Assembly: GCF_017352215.1 (NCBI RefSeq)
Contig: NZ_CP071444.1
Coordinates: forward strand, 310,001-374,000
From: Alkalibacter rhizosphaerae
Lineage (GTDB): Bacteria; Bacillota; Clostridia; Eubacteriales; Alkalibacteraceae
Length of the DNA stretch: 64,000 bases
Reading direction: 5' to 3'
The notes under the pieces were generated by a model. It was not told where the DNA came from and searched no databases. It saw only the letters and a program-made list of their open reading frames with translations. Each line of letters starts with the position of its first letter. Position 1 is the stretch's first letter. Positions 1 to 11,631 of the stretch are shown here, piece after piece. The translations under genes and the position numbers were made by a program.

Positions 1-431
1 TCGCAATACATGGTTTTAAATAAACGTGCTTTTTCGGGCAAATCATACATGGGCTGTGAAACAGAAAAAACATCTTCTTCCGGGGCCTCCAAAATGTATT
101 TTCTCCAAGATTCCCGGTCCATTCCCGTGTTGTTTTGGGCTTTTAAATACAGACGAAGTTTTTCTCCCGTCTTTCGATTGAAAAATGAAAAAGCCTGTTT
201 TCCCGTATTGCGATGAAGTAAATTCCCTTTGCCTACAGTACAGGAGAATATAACTTGTACCGCATCCACACCACAGGCATCGTTTTCCGTAATGCAGACG
301 ATCTCCTCATCATCAGAAATACCAATCTCCATTTTATTTTTTGCAATTTCACATGCTCGAAATCCAATGGCAAGTCCCGGACAAACATGTCCGTGAAACT
401 CCACTGCTTTATCCCATAATTTTTCATTCAT
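1..431 (-). CDS. FmdE-family protein (partial, 3' end beyond window)
   Basis: The reading frame is open from an ATG at 431 to the window edge, 143 codons with no stop. The N-terminus reads MNEKLWDKAVEFHGHVCPGL, which carries the HGHxCPG signature of the FmdE/FwdE family, small proteins named after formylmethanofuran dehydrogenase subunit E and thought to bind a metal. Further on, a DACGVD segment supplies another conserved Cys. The C-terminal part, including any zinc-ribbon, lies outside the window. The start overlaps the stop of the upstream methyltransferase by ATGA, so the two are translationally coupled. In Clostridia, FmdE-like proteins often occur without formylmethanofuran dehydrogenase, so the name says little about the reaction. 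Confidence 0.85.
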   Translation of the reverse strand, partial: MNEKLWDKAVEFHGHVCPGLAIGFRACEIAKNKMEIGISDDEEIVCITENDACGVDAVQVIFSCTVGKGNLLHRNTGKQAFSFFNRKTGEKLRLYLKAQNNTGMDRESWRKYILEAPEEDVFSVSQPMYDLPEKARLFKTMYC

Positions 432-1255
432 TGATCCAGCCCCCTTATATTCCAATACAACGTAGTTATGGTGGTATCTACGTCTTCTTCCACAAATCCA
501 TCTTTCTCCATAAAATCGATATAATCACGTAATCGTTGTTCTTCCAATGGCGTAAGCTCACGAAAGGTTTTTACACGGTTTATATAAAGTCCATATGCCT
601 CTTCTCTTGTTTTACGCAAATTCCAACGTTGTTTTTCATAATGAAATTGAGGCAGGAATCCTTGATCCCATAGTGCATGAAAAGCATTTGCAATCATTTT
701 GTCGCTGCGTTCTTTTTTGTTTTCTACCCCTGCCATTTTTTTGATATTGTCAGATATGGGATCTCGCCTATGGGTTGGTTTTGAGAACACACACCATTGT
801 TTGCTGGCTTTTGTCAAGTTCCCAAAAGTATGATCGCATTGTATTGCCGGTGTGTTGTGGGCAATCACCAAATCAAACTTTTGTGTAAAACCGATCTCAT
901 CAAGATCCAGGTCATGCCAGTCCAAACAATGAAATTTTACATTCTTCACATCGTTATTTTCTGCTGTTTGTCTGGCCAATTCGATCATTTTCGGAGAAAG
1001 ATCGACACCAACCACGTTCTCGCAATATTTCGCTAAAACAATGCTGTATGTTCCAGTTCCACATCCTACATCCAATACAGAAAAATCTTTCTGGATCATG
1101 CCCTTGGCCTGAAGTAATTGAAGAAATGCATCTTCGTCAAAGGTTGGTAGTTTTTTGTTCAAAAAACTTTGTGCCATGGAATCCCATAGAGCAATGCTTG
1201 CTTGCTTTTTTGTGTTCCTGTTTTGATTATTAAAACTCGACATCACTTCACTCAA
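428..1255 (-). CDS. class I SAM-dependent methyltransferase
   Basis: Rossmann-fold methyltransferase of about 275 residues. Motif I is DVGCGTGTYSIVLA, followed by GVDLSPKMIELAR, where the acidic residue would bind the SAM ribose. The substrate cannot be read from sequence. The start is uncertain. The longest frame opens with TTG at 1273, but the SD AAAGGAG at 1262-1268 is best spaced (7 nt) for the TTG at 1255; a GTG and an ATG lie 9-12 nt further in. The gene overlaps the FmdE-like gene by 4 nt (ATGA). The pairing suggests a shared job, possibly metal or corrinoid related, but that is inference. Confidence 0.85.
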   Translation of the reverse strand: MSEVMSSFNNQNRNTKKQASIALWDSMAQSFLNKKLPTFDEDAFLQLLQAKGMIQKDFSVLDVGCGTGTYSIVLAKYCENVVGVDLSPKMIELARQTAENNDVKNVKFHCLDWHDLDLDEIGFTQKFDLVIAHNTPAIQCDHTFGNLTKASKQWCVFSKPTHRRDPISDNIKKMAGVENKKERSDKMIANAFHALWDQGFLPQFHYEKQRWNLRKTREEAYGLYINRVKTFRELTPLEEQRLRDYIDFMEKDGFVEEDVDTTITTLYWNIRGLDQ

Positions 1256-1271
1256 ATTTTCATCTCCTTTC

Positions 1272-1299
1272 AAAAAAAAGAAGGCCTATTCGGCCTTCT
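1272..1299 (-). terminator. Rho-independent terminator abutting the SD of the methyltransferase gene
   Basis: An 8-bp GC-rich stem (arms 1279-1286 and 1292-1299, core GAAGGCC/GGCCTTC) is followed on the minus strand by eight T. The T run ends 4 nt before the SD at 1262-1268. The hairpin therefore sits inside the leader of the methyltransferase-FmdE unit, where it could act as an attenuator rather than a simple gene-end terminator. Confidence 0.8.
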
Positions 1300-1353
1300 A
1301 GCTCTTTTTCATCAACTTCTCGTCAATGCCAAAACACAAATCAATCACAACTT

Positions 1354-1387
1354 CACAATAAAGATGCACTTCTGTGCACTCATTGTG
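1354..1387 (-). other. inverted-repeat hairpin in the methyltransferase leader
   Basis: A two-part hairpin: outer arms CACAAT/ATTGTG (1382-1387 and 1354-1359) and inner arms GTGCAC/GTGCAT (1374-1379 and 1364-1369) closing an AGAA loop. It lies around or just after the predicted transcription start. It could be an RNA element of an attenuator or a DNA operator. Confidence 0.5.
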
Positions 1388-1390
1388 TTA

Positions 1391-1419
1391 ATTCTATCAC
1401 AAGATAGATTAAATATCAA
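1391..1419 (-). promoter_or_regulatory. sigma-A-type promoter for the methyltransferase-FmdE unit
   Basis: On the minus strand, TTGATA (1414-1419), a 17-nt spacer, and TAGAAT (1391-1396). A short inverted repeat TCTATC-acaa-GATAGA (1393-1408) overlaps the -10 and spacer and could be a repressor site. Transcription would start near 1384, giving a leader of about 125 nt. Confidence 0.65.
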
Positions 1420-1476
1420 GACTTCTGATTTTCTATCGGAAATTCAAAATTTCGTCGCACTAGATTGTTTGATACA

Positions 1477-1512
1477 GAAAATCGAGTTCCATATGTATGA
1501 AACTCGATTTTC
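1477..1512 (-). terminator. terminator of the corrinoid/methyltransferase operon
   Basis: A perfect 12-bp inverted repeat, GAAAATCGAGTT with AACTCGATTTTC, around a 12-nt loop, 31 nt past the stop of the UROD-type methyltransferase. The arms end in AAAA/TTTT, but no longer T run follows, so strength is uncertain. Confidence 0.6.
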
Positions 1513-1543
1513 ATATTAAGTCTTTAATCACATTGGTCAATAA

Positions 1544-2527
1544 TCAAAACATTTCCTTACTAAGCTGATCAATTACGTCGTCTGTCGCTTCATACACTCC
1601 TGGGAAAGAACTGATATTTAATCCTTGGCTCAAACATGGAATAAAATACAGTTTTCCCGCCTCTTCGCAGGCTTTTCTTGCATCTTCATATATTTTTTCT
1701 CGAGTCCAATCAGGAGTATCTACACGTCCGCTGTCGATATTGCCCATGAATGTTATTTTCCCTTCATATTTTTTAATCAGCTCAGGAATGTTGTTTGTGG
1801 TCATTGCTCCTTGCCAAATATCGATTCCCATTTCAATCATGAACGGAACTAAATTGGCGGCGTAACTATCACAATGATGAACGATCAATTCTACTCCGTT
1901 AGATTTCCAGTAACCATAGACTTTTTTATAGGCCGGTAAAATGAACTCTTCAAACATTTCCGGCGACAAGAAACTGCTGATTTGGCTACCCCAATCATCG
2001 TGATGAAACAATGCATCTGGTTTTATGTGCTTCAAATATTCCTGAGCATAAGCCAGCTCATATTCCACTACATAATCGATGAGTTCTTTCATATATTCCG
2101 GTTCTTCATACAGTGCCATCAATGCATCTTCCATGCTCATCAAATGATGGGTCATTTCAAAGATTCCTGGGGCGCAAAAAGCTGTAACGTATTTTTCATT
2201 GCGGTCTACGTTGTTCGCATGCTCAATAGCCGCAGCCCATTCTTCATCCGAATATTTGACAGAAGGCGCTTTTACGACCTCTCTCCAACGGGTAACGTCT
2301 TTTAGCACTTTGTGTTCATCGTCGTGCATCGGAAAAGATCCAATTTGATCAATGGGCCAATCGAAGGTGATTCCCCATTTATTCTTTACTCGAGTACCAG
2401 GGGCCGGAGCCAAAGGAAGATCCATAGGGGCCTCCATGATCATTTCCATGAACTCATATTGTTTCACAAATCGGTCTGGGTTTCCTCCGGAAATAACTTC
2501 CTTCAGGTTTTGTTTGATCGTTAACAT
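1544..2527 (-). CDS. UROD/MtaA-type corrinoid methyltransferase
   Basis: A 327-residue member of the uroporphyrinogen decarboxylase fold family that includes MtaA, MtbA, CmuA and the methyltransferases of veratrol O-demethylase. These zinc enzymes move methyl groups between a substrate or carrier and a corrinoid protein. The likely zinc ligands are visible: HHCD around residues 217-220 and Cys 298 in FIPCLSQG, plus an HHDDWG segment near 175-180. The gene follows its corrinoid protein by 37 nt, in the same operon. It is not hemE: it has the His/Cys zinc pattern and lacks the usual HemE N-terminus. Direction of methyl transfer and substrate are unknown. Confidence 0.85.
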   Translation of the reverse strand: MLTIKQNLKEVISGGNPDRFVKQYEFMEMIMEAPMDLPLAPAPGTRVKNKWGITFDWPIDQIGSFPMHDDEHKVLKDVTRWREVVKAPSVKYSDEEWAAAIEHANNVDRNEKYVTAFCAPGIFEMTHHLMSMEDALMALYEEPEYMKELIDYVVEYELAYAQEYLKHIKPDALFHHDDWGSQISSFLSPEMFEEFILPAYKKVYGYWKSNGVELIVHHCDSYAANLVPFMIEMGIDIWQGAMTTNNIPELIKKYEGKITFMGNIDSGRVDTPDWTREKIYEDARKACEEAGKLYFIPCLSQGLNISSFPGVYEATDDVIDQLSKEMF

Positions 2528-2564
2528 CTAAATTCCTCCCTCTCTATCGTTGTTGCAATGATGG

Positions 2565-3182
2565 TTATTTTACCAATTCTTTTGCTTTGGTAACGGCACT
2601 ACCAGCGTCCGGAGCGTATCCGTCTGCCTTGATCTCTGTTGCATAAGCTTGGGTAACAGGTGCTCCACCAACGATGACGGTGAATCCGGCATCTTTCAGC
2701 GCCAAAGAAGTTTCCTTCAGTGCAGGCATGGTTGTAGTCAACAGACCGGAAGCAGCAACGATGACTGCGTTGTTTTCTTTTGCTGTTTCAACAAATTTTG
2801 CAGCAGGTACGTCTACACCAAGGTCGATCATGGTGAATCCGGCGCTCTCCAGCATCATGCTTACCAGGTTTTTGCCGATATCATGAAGGTCTCCGGCTAC
2901 GGTTCCGATTACGCAGGTTCCCAACGATGTGGAAGCGTCTCCGGCCAGCAAGGGCTTGAGTACGTCTACACCCTTGCTCATGGCTTTTGCAGAAATCAGC
3001 ATTTCCGGTACGAAGATCTCGCCGGCGGAGAATTTGTCTCCAACGATTCCCATGGACTCGATCATGGCATCCAAAATTTCTTTCGGTTGTGCGCCGCCGT
3101 CCAATGCTTCCTGGACCAATCCTGCTACTACTTTGGTTTTACCCTTTGCCACCATTTCTTGGATTTCTTTTATTCTCGACAT
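2565..3182 (-). CDS. corrinoid (B12-binding) methyl-carrier protein
   Basis: A 205-residue MtaC/MtbC-like protein. A helical cap domain (residues 1-85) is followed by a cobalamin-binding Rossmann domain with the base-off signature DLHDIG (D98, H100, G103), whose His replaces the lower ligand of cobalt. It carries the methyl group as methyl-Co(III) for the downstream UROD-type methyltransferase. The open frame extends 12 codons further up, but the ATG at 3182 follows AAGGAGG at good spacing. No MtrH-type second methyltransferase or activase is in the window. It creates demand for B12, matching the large cbi operon here. Confidence 0.92.
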   Translation of the reverse strand: MSRIKEIQEMVAKGKTKVVAGLVQEALDGGAQPKEILDAMIESMGIVGDKFSAGEIFVPEMLISAKAMSKGVDVLKPLLAGDASTSLGTCVIGTVAGDLHDIGKNLVSMMLESAGFTMIDLGVDVPAAKFVETAKENNAVIVAASGLLTTTMPALKETSLALKDAGFTVIVGGAPVTQAYATEIKADGYAPDAGSAVTKAKELVK

Positions 3183-3259
3183 TTTCTTTTCCTCCTTGTC
3201 CCTACCAAAACCCATCACAACTATAGATGAATTTTATAAAATCTACCTCAATATTAAAT

Positions 3260-3273
3260 TTGCTTGCAAGCAA
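3260..3273. promoter_or_regulatory. palindromic operator candidate TTGCTTGCAAGCAA
   Basis: A perfect 14-bp palindrome (22 bp if one mismatch pair is allowed, 3255-3278) placed 4 nt after the -10 element of the corrinoid-protein promoter, so it covers the expected transcription start. The TetR gene just upstream (3414-4082) is the obvious candidate to bind it. This is inferred from position. Confidence 0.6.
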
Positions 3274-3277
3274 TTTT

Positions 3278-3306
3278 AATATACTTGATGTTGTCATTTT
3301 TGTCAA
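3278..3306 (-). promoter_or_regulatory. strong sigma-A promoter of the corrinoid/methyltransferase operon
   Basis: On the minus strand, consensus TTGACA (3301-3306), a 17-nt spacer and TATATT (3278-3283). The transcript would begin near 3271 and reach the corrinoid gene ATG at 3182 after about 90 nt. Confidence 0.85.
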
Positions 3307-3365
3307 TATATTTTGTAATATATTTTGTTTATTTTAATTTTAATGCAATTTTATCCAATATTGAA

Positions 3366-3413
3366 ATAAAAAAAACAACCCGCAGATTGTTCATAAACAA
3401 TTAACGGATTGTT
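3366..3413 (-). terminator. terminator of the TetR gene
   Basis: Arms AACAATCCGT and GCGGGTTGTT (3404-3413 and 3374-3383, two G-U pairs) followed by a T run on the minus strand. It begins directly after the TetR stop codon, so the regulator is a separate unit from the corrinoid operon. Confidence 0.75.
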
Positions 3414-4082
3414 CTAATTCTTGTATAAATAGTTTTTCACTTCTTTAAGATGGGGATGTTCTTCCAACAATAATTCCACACTGCTTCCGGAAGCATTGAA
3501 AAGTGTTCTCAACACCAGGGGATTTGTTTCAATGTGGAGGGCATAAAACATTTGTGTCATACATCGATCATAAAGCTCTTCTTTGCTCATTATGATGTCT
3601 TTTTGAAACTGTTTCATCGTCAACTCTCGCATCACACCAAAAGTAATTGCAACTCCGATGTCGCAGATCCGTTCTTTATCCGAGCTATCGATCAAGGGAT
3701 TTTTATCAACAATCGTTCTGTATAAATTGTAGAGATTTCCATCCCGAGTTGCCTTTTCCAACAGATCCAGTTTGTTCATTTCGTAAATGAATCGATCGTA
3801 ATCAGGATCTATTTCTGTCAGTTTAAAGTGCAATTTGAAAAACGTGACGATCTGCAGCAATTCATCTTCCGTCTTCAAATGATTCAAAACATGAGAAAAC
3901 AGTGTTTCATAATTGTAATTAAGCATGTCGCTGGCAATGACATCTTTTGTTTTAAAATAGTAGGTGATCAATCCCAAGTTAACTCCAGCTTCTTTGGCAA
4001 TCATCGTATTTGTAGTATCACTAAATCCGTTTTCCATGTACAGTCTTTTTGCAGCCAAAAGTATTATGTCGCGTGTATTCAT
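3414..4082 (-). CDS. TetR/AcrR-family regulator
   Basis: 222 residues. The N-terminal helix-turn-helix is typical: AAKRLYMENGF, then MIAKEAGVNLGLITYYFKTK (residues 27-46), where YYF-K marks the end of the recognition helix. The rest is a helical ligand-binding domain of the usual TetR size. Transcription probably starts from a TATAAT at 4111-4116. It sits directly upstream of the corrinoid-protein promoter, which has a palindrome over its start site, so it is likely to repress that operon in response to a methylated substrate or corrinoid signal. The ligand is unknown. Confidence 0.88.
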   Translation of the reverse strand: MNTRDIILLAAKRLYMENGFSDTTNTMIAKEAGVNLGLITYYFKTKDVIASDMLNYNYETLFSHVLNHLKTEDELLQIVTFFKLHFKLTEIDPDYDRFIYEMNKLDLLEKATRDGNLYNLYRTIVDKNPLIDSSDKERICDIGVAITFGVMRELTMKQFQKDIIMSKEELYDRCMTQMFYALHIETNPLVLRTLFNASGSSVELLLEEHPHLKEVKNYLYKN

Positions 4083-4162
4083 GTAGAAATCCTCATTTTC
4101 TTTTTGCTTTATTATACCATAAATAATTCAACGCGAACAATGGTCATTGCTTGTCTATTGAT

Positions 4163-5122
4163 TCATCGATGATAGGAAAATCGGTTTCCCTTCAATGAAT
4201 TCCAGATCTCGTCGCATTTTGACAGGACATCCTCAGGAAGGGACCCTTGATTGCAGGCTTGTATATTGCTTTCCAGATGTCTTAAGCTGCTGATCCCCAA
4301 TATGATACTGTATACTTCTTCATTGCTCAAACACCACCGCAGGGAGAGCTCCACCAGGGGTATGCCCATTTCTTCCCCGATCTTTTTCAAGCTTTCTATG
4401 GCTTGAAAATTTTCTTCATTCCAATACCTGGCGTAATATCCTCCCAGATCGGAAAAGCGGGTGTTGTCCAATGGTTTTTCCATGGAATGTTTTCCGGTCA
4501 GCAAGCCACCAGCCAAGGGATTGTACACCACCAGACCCGTATTCCTGTTTTGGATCGAGGGAATCAACTCTTCCTCGATTCCTCGGGTCAACAAATTGTA
4601 GACGTTCTGGGTCACCTGGGGCAATTTCTTTCCGCTTAGATGATAGAGATCGACCATTTTCCAAGCCGGGAAATTGCTGACACCGATATGGCAGGCTTTG
4701 CCGCTTTCCACCACATATTTCATGGCTTCAATGGTTTCTTCCAAGCTAGTATCGACATCGGGTGCATGCATATAGTAAAAATCCAGGTAATCGGTCTGAA
4801 GTCTTTGCAGCGTCTCGTCAACAGCCTTTAATATGTGCTTTTTCCCAAGCCCTCGATCTTTCGGCTGATCACTGGTTGGAAAACCCACCTTGCTGGCCAA
4901 GACCACTTCACTTCGTTTGCCTTTGATCGCTTTTCCTACGATCTTTTCGCTTTCTCCTTTGGTGTATACGTTGGCGGTATCCAGGAAATTGACACCAAGA
5001 TCCAGTGCGGCATGTACTGCATCGATCCCCGCCATTTCATTCATCTGGTCTCCAAAAGTCATGGTTCCAAGACAAACTCTGGATACATCCAGGGTCGTTC
5101 CTTTTAATCTTCTGTATTCCAT
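4163..5122 (-). CDS. aldo/keto reductase
   Basis: 319 residues, full length for an NADPH-dependent aldo/keto reductase (TIM barrel). The catalytic tetrad is visible: Asp and Tyr in FLDTANVYTKGESE, Lys in VVLASKVG, His in YYMHAPD. It also has the N-terminal LGTMTFG and the cofactor-side GVSNF. The sequence looks closest to the YajO/Tas-like group that reduces aldehydes and ketones broadly; the natural substrate cannot be told. The gene stands alone between the TetR gene and the rRNA operon, with AAAGGAAGG upstream of the ATG at 5122. Confidence 0.9.
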   Translation of the reverse strand: MEYRRLKGTTLDVSRVCLGTMTFGDQMNEMAGIDAVHAALDLGVNFLDTANVYTKGESEKIVGKAIKGKRSEVVLASKVGFPTSDQPKDRGLGKKHILKAVDETLQRLQTDYLDFYYMHAPDVDTSLEETIEAMKYVVESGKACHIGVSNFPAWKMVDLYHLSGKKLPQVTQNVYNLLTRGIEEELIPSIQNRNTGLVVYNPLAGGLLTGKHSMEKPLDNTRFSDLGGYYARYWNEENFQAIESLKKIGEEMGIPLVELSLRWCLSNEEVYSIILGISSLRHLESNIQACNQGSLPEDVLSKCDEIWNSLKGNRFSYHR

Positions 5123-5202
5123 GCGGTTTTTCGCCTTCCTTTCTTGAAACTGTTTGTTCCTTTAACCTATATACCCTTACCACAAGAAGTAAACCGACAA
5201 AC

Positions 5203-5231
5203 AAAAAACCCCCGGTATAAAACCGAAGGTT
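5203..5231 (-). terminator. rRNA operon terminator
   Basis: Ten-bp stem (5207-5216 with 5222-5231, AACCCCCGGT/ACCGAAGGTT with two G-U pairs), then a T run on the minus strand, 10 nt past the 5S 3' end. Confidence 0.85.
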
Positions 5232-5240
5232 TGATGTGTG

Positions 5241-5359
5241 GATTCCGCAGCGACATACTCTCCCAGGACGTCACCATCCAAGTACCATCTGCGCTGGAGG
5301 ACTTTACTTCTGTGTTCGGGATGGGAACAGGTGTAGCCCCTCCGCCATTGCCGCGGAAT
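5241..5359 (-). rRNA. rrf: 5S ribosomal RNA
   Basis: About 119 nt. The 5' and 3' ends pair (ATTCCGCGGC with GCTGCGGAAT), and the conserved internal block CCCATCCCGAACACAGAAG is present. It is the last gene of the rRNA operon. Ends are set from the terminal helix and may be off by 1-2 nt. Confidence 0.93.
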
Positions 5360-5441
5360 CATTTAGTTATAAATCTCATCAATGAGATTTGAAAACTGCA
5401 TGGGAATCATCGTAAAGTATTCTTCTTCTTATCATCTACTT
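5360..5441 (-). other. 23S-5S spacer with 3' half of the 23S processing stem
   Basis: The segment 5388-5406 is complementary over 19 nt, with one mismatch, to 8423-8441 in the spacer before 23S. The two would form the long helix cut by RNase III or a similar nuclease when 23S is released. Confidence 0.75.
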
Positions 5442-8352
<2,911 letters not shown>

Positions 8353-8616
8353 TAAATCTTTTGTTTCGTTTCCAAAACGATAGATGTTTAGATGATCGTT
8401 TGTTTCTTTACTTTACTTTTTCTTCCTATGCAGTTTTCAAAGATCACTGAGGATCAGCGAGGATCGTATCAGCGGGCTGCGGAAAGCTTGCTTTCCTAAA
8501 GCCGGATGATTCGTGTCTCATTTGTCTGATACTCTTTCTGGCGCTCCCCGGGTTTCTAGAGTAAAAACCGAACCGTCTTTTCGACCGATTCGCTCTGTCT
8601 TCCCGATTCACTTAAA
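8353..8616 (-). other. tRNA-Ile to 23S spacer with 5' half of the 23S processing stem
   Basis: 264 nt with no gene. It holds the 23S processing arm at 8423-8441 (partner 5388-5406), the sequence TTTTCAAAGATC at 8434-8445, and a 17-nt self-complementary element CGGAAAGCTTGCTTTCC at 8480-8496. The last two also occur in the 16S leader (10466-10477 and 10511-10527), which points to duplicated spacer modules. Confidence 0.7.
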
Positions 8617-8693
<77 letters not shown>

Positions 8694-8698
8694 AAGTA

Positions 8699-8774
8699 TG
8701 GTGGAGATGAGGAGATTTGAACTCCTGACCCCCTGCTTGCAAGGCAGGTGCTCTCCCAGCTGAGCTACACCCCC
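8699..8774 (-). tRNA. tRNA-Ala (anticodon TGC)
   Basis: 76 nt with encoded CCA. Acceptor arms GGGGGTG/CATCTCC (two G-U pairs); anticodon loop CTTGCAA. It is 5 nt before tRNA-Ile. The order 16S-Ala-Ile-23S is common in Firmicutes. Confidence 0.97.
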
Positions 8775-8836
8775 ACACGCTTTCTGAGAAATACAAGATC
8801 TCTCAAAATAAAATAGCACATTACTCGCTTGCTCCC
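8775..8836 (-). other. 16S to tRNA-Ala spacer with 3' half of the 16S processing stem
   Basis: 8795-8821 pairs with 10453-10479 in the leader over 27 nt with very few mismatches or G-U pairs. This is the expected RNase III stem bringing the 16S ends together. Confidence 0.8.
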
Positions 8837-10359
<1,523 letters not shown>

Positions 10360-10768
10360 TAAATAGTGTTTGAGTCCGTCTTAGAACTCTCTTTGGCTTT
10401 TGATGCTTTTGGCATCAACGTTGTTTGGTTTCTTTCTTCTAAGCTTGTTTTCATGTGCTATTCTATTTTCAAAGATCTTAAGCATCAGCAGGGATTCTGG
10501 CGAGTGATGGCGGAAAGCTTGCTTTCCGATCATCCTTCGGCGGAAGACCTATTGGGCGCAGCCCACGGACGGAGACCTTCTTCGAAGGTCGAAGTCTGTT
10601 GATGCTTCCTGCTCCACTCCCCTTACCCGAAGGTTGAGGTCAGCTGAAGCGCTATGAAACTGTGTTCCCCCCCGCCTGCTTTCTTCTTCCGAAGTCCGCT
10701 GACACGAAGGTTTGTCGCCCTTTATGTTGTCTCGTTCGTTGTTGGCATCTCTTGTGGCGACTCTTACT
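10360..10768 (-). other. 16S leader, highly structured, non-coding
   Basis: About 410 nt between the P2 promoter and 16S with no gene. It contains the 16S processing arm (10453-10479); the hairpin CGGAAAGCTTGCTTTCC (10511-10527); a second hairpin, GACCTTC-ttc-GAAGGTC (about 10576-10592); and an enclosing pair AAGCATCA/TGATGCTT (near 10479 and 10602). These look like rRNA leader folds. Confidence 0.7.
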
Positions 10769-10797
10769 ATTATACGCATCACCCTACCACGTGTCAA
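10769..10797 (-). promoter_or_regulatory. rRNA promoter P2
   Basis: On the minus strand, TTGACA (10792-10797), 17-nt spacer, TATAAT (10769-10774). Perfect consensus, as expected of an rRNA promoter. Confidence 0.92.
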
Positions 10798-10833
10798 CCG
10801 CTTTTTTATCTTTTACGCCAATATTTAGCTCTT

Positions 10834-10862
10834 ATTATAGTTTCTACTTTACCAATTTTCAA
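10834..10862 (-). promoter_or_regulatory. rRNA promoter P1
   Basis: On the minus strand, TTGAAA (10857-10862), 17-nt spacer, TATAAT (10834-10839), 65 nt upstream of P2. Tandem promoters of this kind are usual for rRNA operons. Confidence 0.85.
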
Positions 10863-10939
10863 ATGACTGGAACATCATATGGAAGAGAAAATTTTTCAAC
10901 CGACATGATCTCATCAATTGGCATTCAAAATGGCTTGAT

Positions 10940-10969
10940 TTGACATTTCTCGGTAGTCCATGATAGAAT
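10940..10969 (+). promoter_or_regulatory. promoter of the TetR-CDF operon
   Basis: TTGACA (10940-10945), 18-nt spacer, TAGAAT (10964-10969). The palindromic operator follows the -10 by 5 nt. Confidence 0.8.
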
Positions 10970-10974
10970 AAAGC

Positions 10975-10995
10975 AATGACTGACTGTCAGTCATT
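10975..10995. promoter_or_regulatory. TetR operator, 10-bp arms around one base
   Basis: Palindrome with half-site ATGACTGAC and its complement GTCAGTCAT around a central T, extended by one A/T pair. It covers the expected transcription start of the downstream TetR gene, so negative autoregulation is likely. TGACTGAC-type half-sites are typical for TetR/QacR-class repressors. Confidence 0.8.
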
Positions 10996-11016
10996 TTTGG
11001 AAGGAGTGAAATTGCC

Positions 11017-11610
11017 ATGGCGTCAAAGAGAGAAAAGATCCTGGAAACATCCATGGCCTTGTTTCAAGAGCAGGGATATGAAAAAACATCAGTATCTCAG
11101 ATCGTTAAACAAGCCGGCATGGCCCAAGGAACTTTCTACTTGTATTTCAAGAGCAAAAACGCTTTAGTCAGTGCCATCGCCAACAAGATCTTCGACGAGC
11201 AGCTGGCGATCATACGCACTTCTTATGATAAGAAAGACCGAAATTTGGATTCGCTGTTGACCAGCATGATCGACGCCACCTTTGCCATTACGGAAAAACA
11301 CAAGGACGTGATCTCCTTTCTCTATTCCGGTTTTGCATACGACCAGTCCTTTTCTACATGGGAGGAGATCTATCGTCCCTATTACGAGTGGCTGGAAGAT
11401 GCACTGTACATCATTTTGGAAAGAGACGAAGGATCGAGTTCCAATAGCTTGTCCCATCTTTCCAACTTCATCGTCGGCCTGGTGGAACACGGTGCAGAAA
11501 CCTGTTATCTCTCAGGCTTGCCGAAAGAAGAAATCACTGCTTACCGCAACGATCTGCTTGCCTTTCTCCATGGATCGATTTCGACCATGTCGGGCAACAA
11601 CAACCACTAA
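11017..11610 (+). CDS. TetR/AcrR-family regulator, probably autoregulated
   Basis: 197 residues. N-terminal HTH: ILETSMALFQEQGYEKTS, then IVKQAGMAQGTFYLYFKSK, with the TFYLYFK recognition-helix end shared by many AcrR-type repressors. The C-terminal part is a helical dimer and ligand domain. SD GGAAGGAG lies 9 nt before the ATG. The promoter overlaps a near-perfect operator, and the next gene, 21 nt downstream, is a CDF transporter, so the protein likely controls efflux of a metal or of another compound. The inducer is unknown. Confidence 0.9.
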   Translation: MASKREKILETSMALFQEQGYEKTSVSQIVKQAGMAQGTFYLYFKSKNALVSAIANKIFDEQLAIIRTSYDKKDRNLDSLLTSMIDATFAITEKHKDVISFLYSGFAYDQSFSTWEEIYRPYYEWLEDALYIILERDEGSSSNSLSHLSNFIVGLVEHGAETCYLSGLPKEEITAYRNDLLAFLHGSISTMSGNNNH

Positions 11611-11631
11611 TAATAACAAAGGAGCATTTTT

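Noticed and set aside
1354-1387. A known riboswitch class ahead of the methyltransferase gene
   Set aside because: None of the conserved cores I know (cobalamin, SAM, TPP, Moco, FMN) can be found; left as an unassigned leader.
1544-2527. Uroporphyrinogen decarboxylase HemE
   Set aside because: The zinc-binding His/Cys residues and the adjoining corrinoid protein gene mark it as a corrinoid-linked methyltransferase, and haem genes past uroporphyrinogen are absent.
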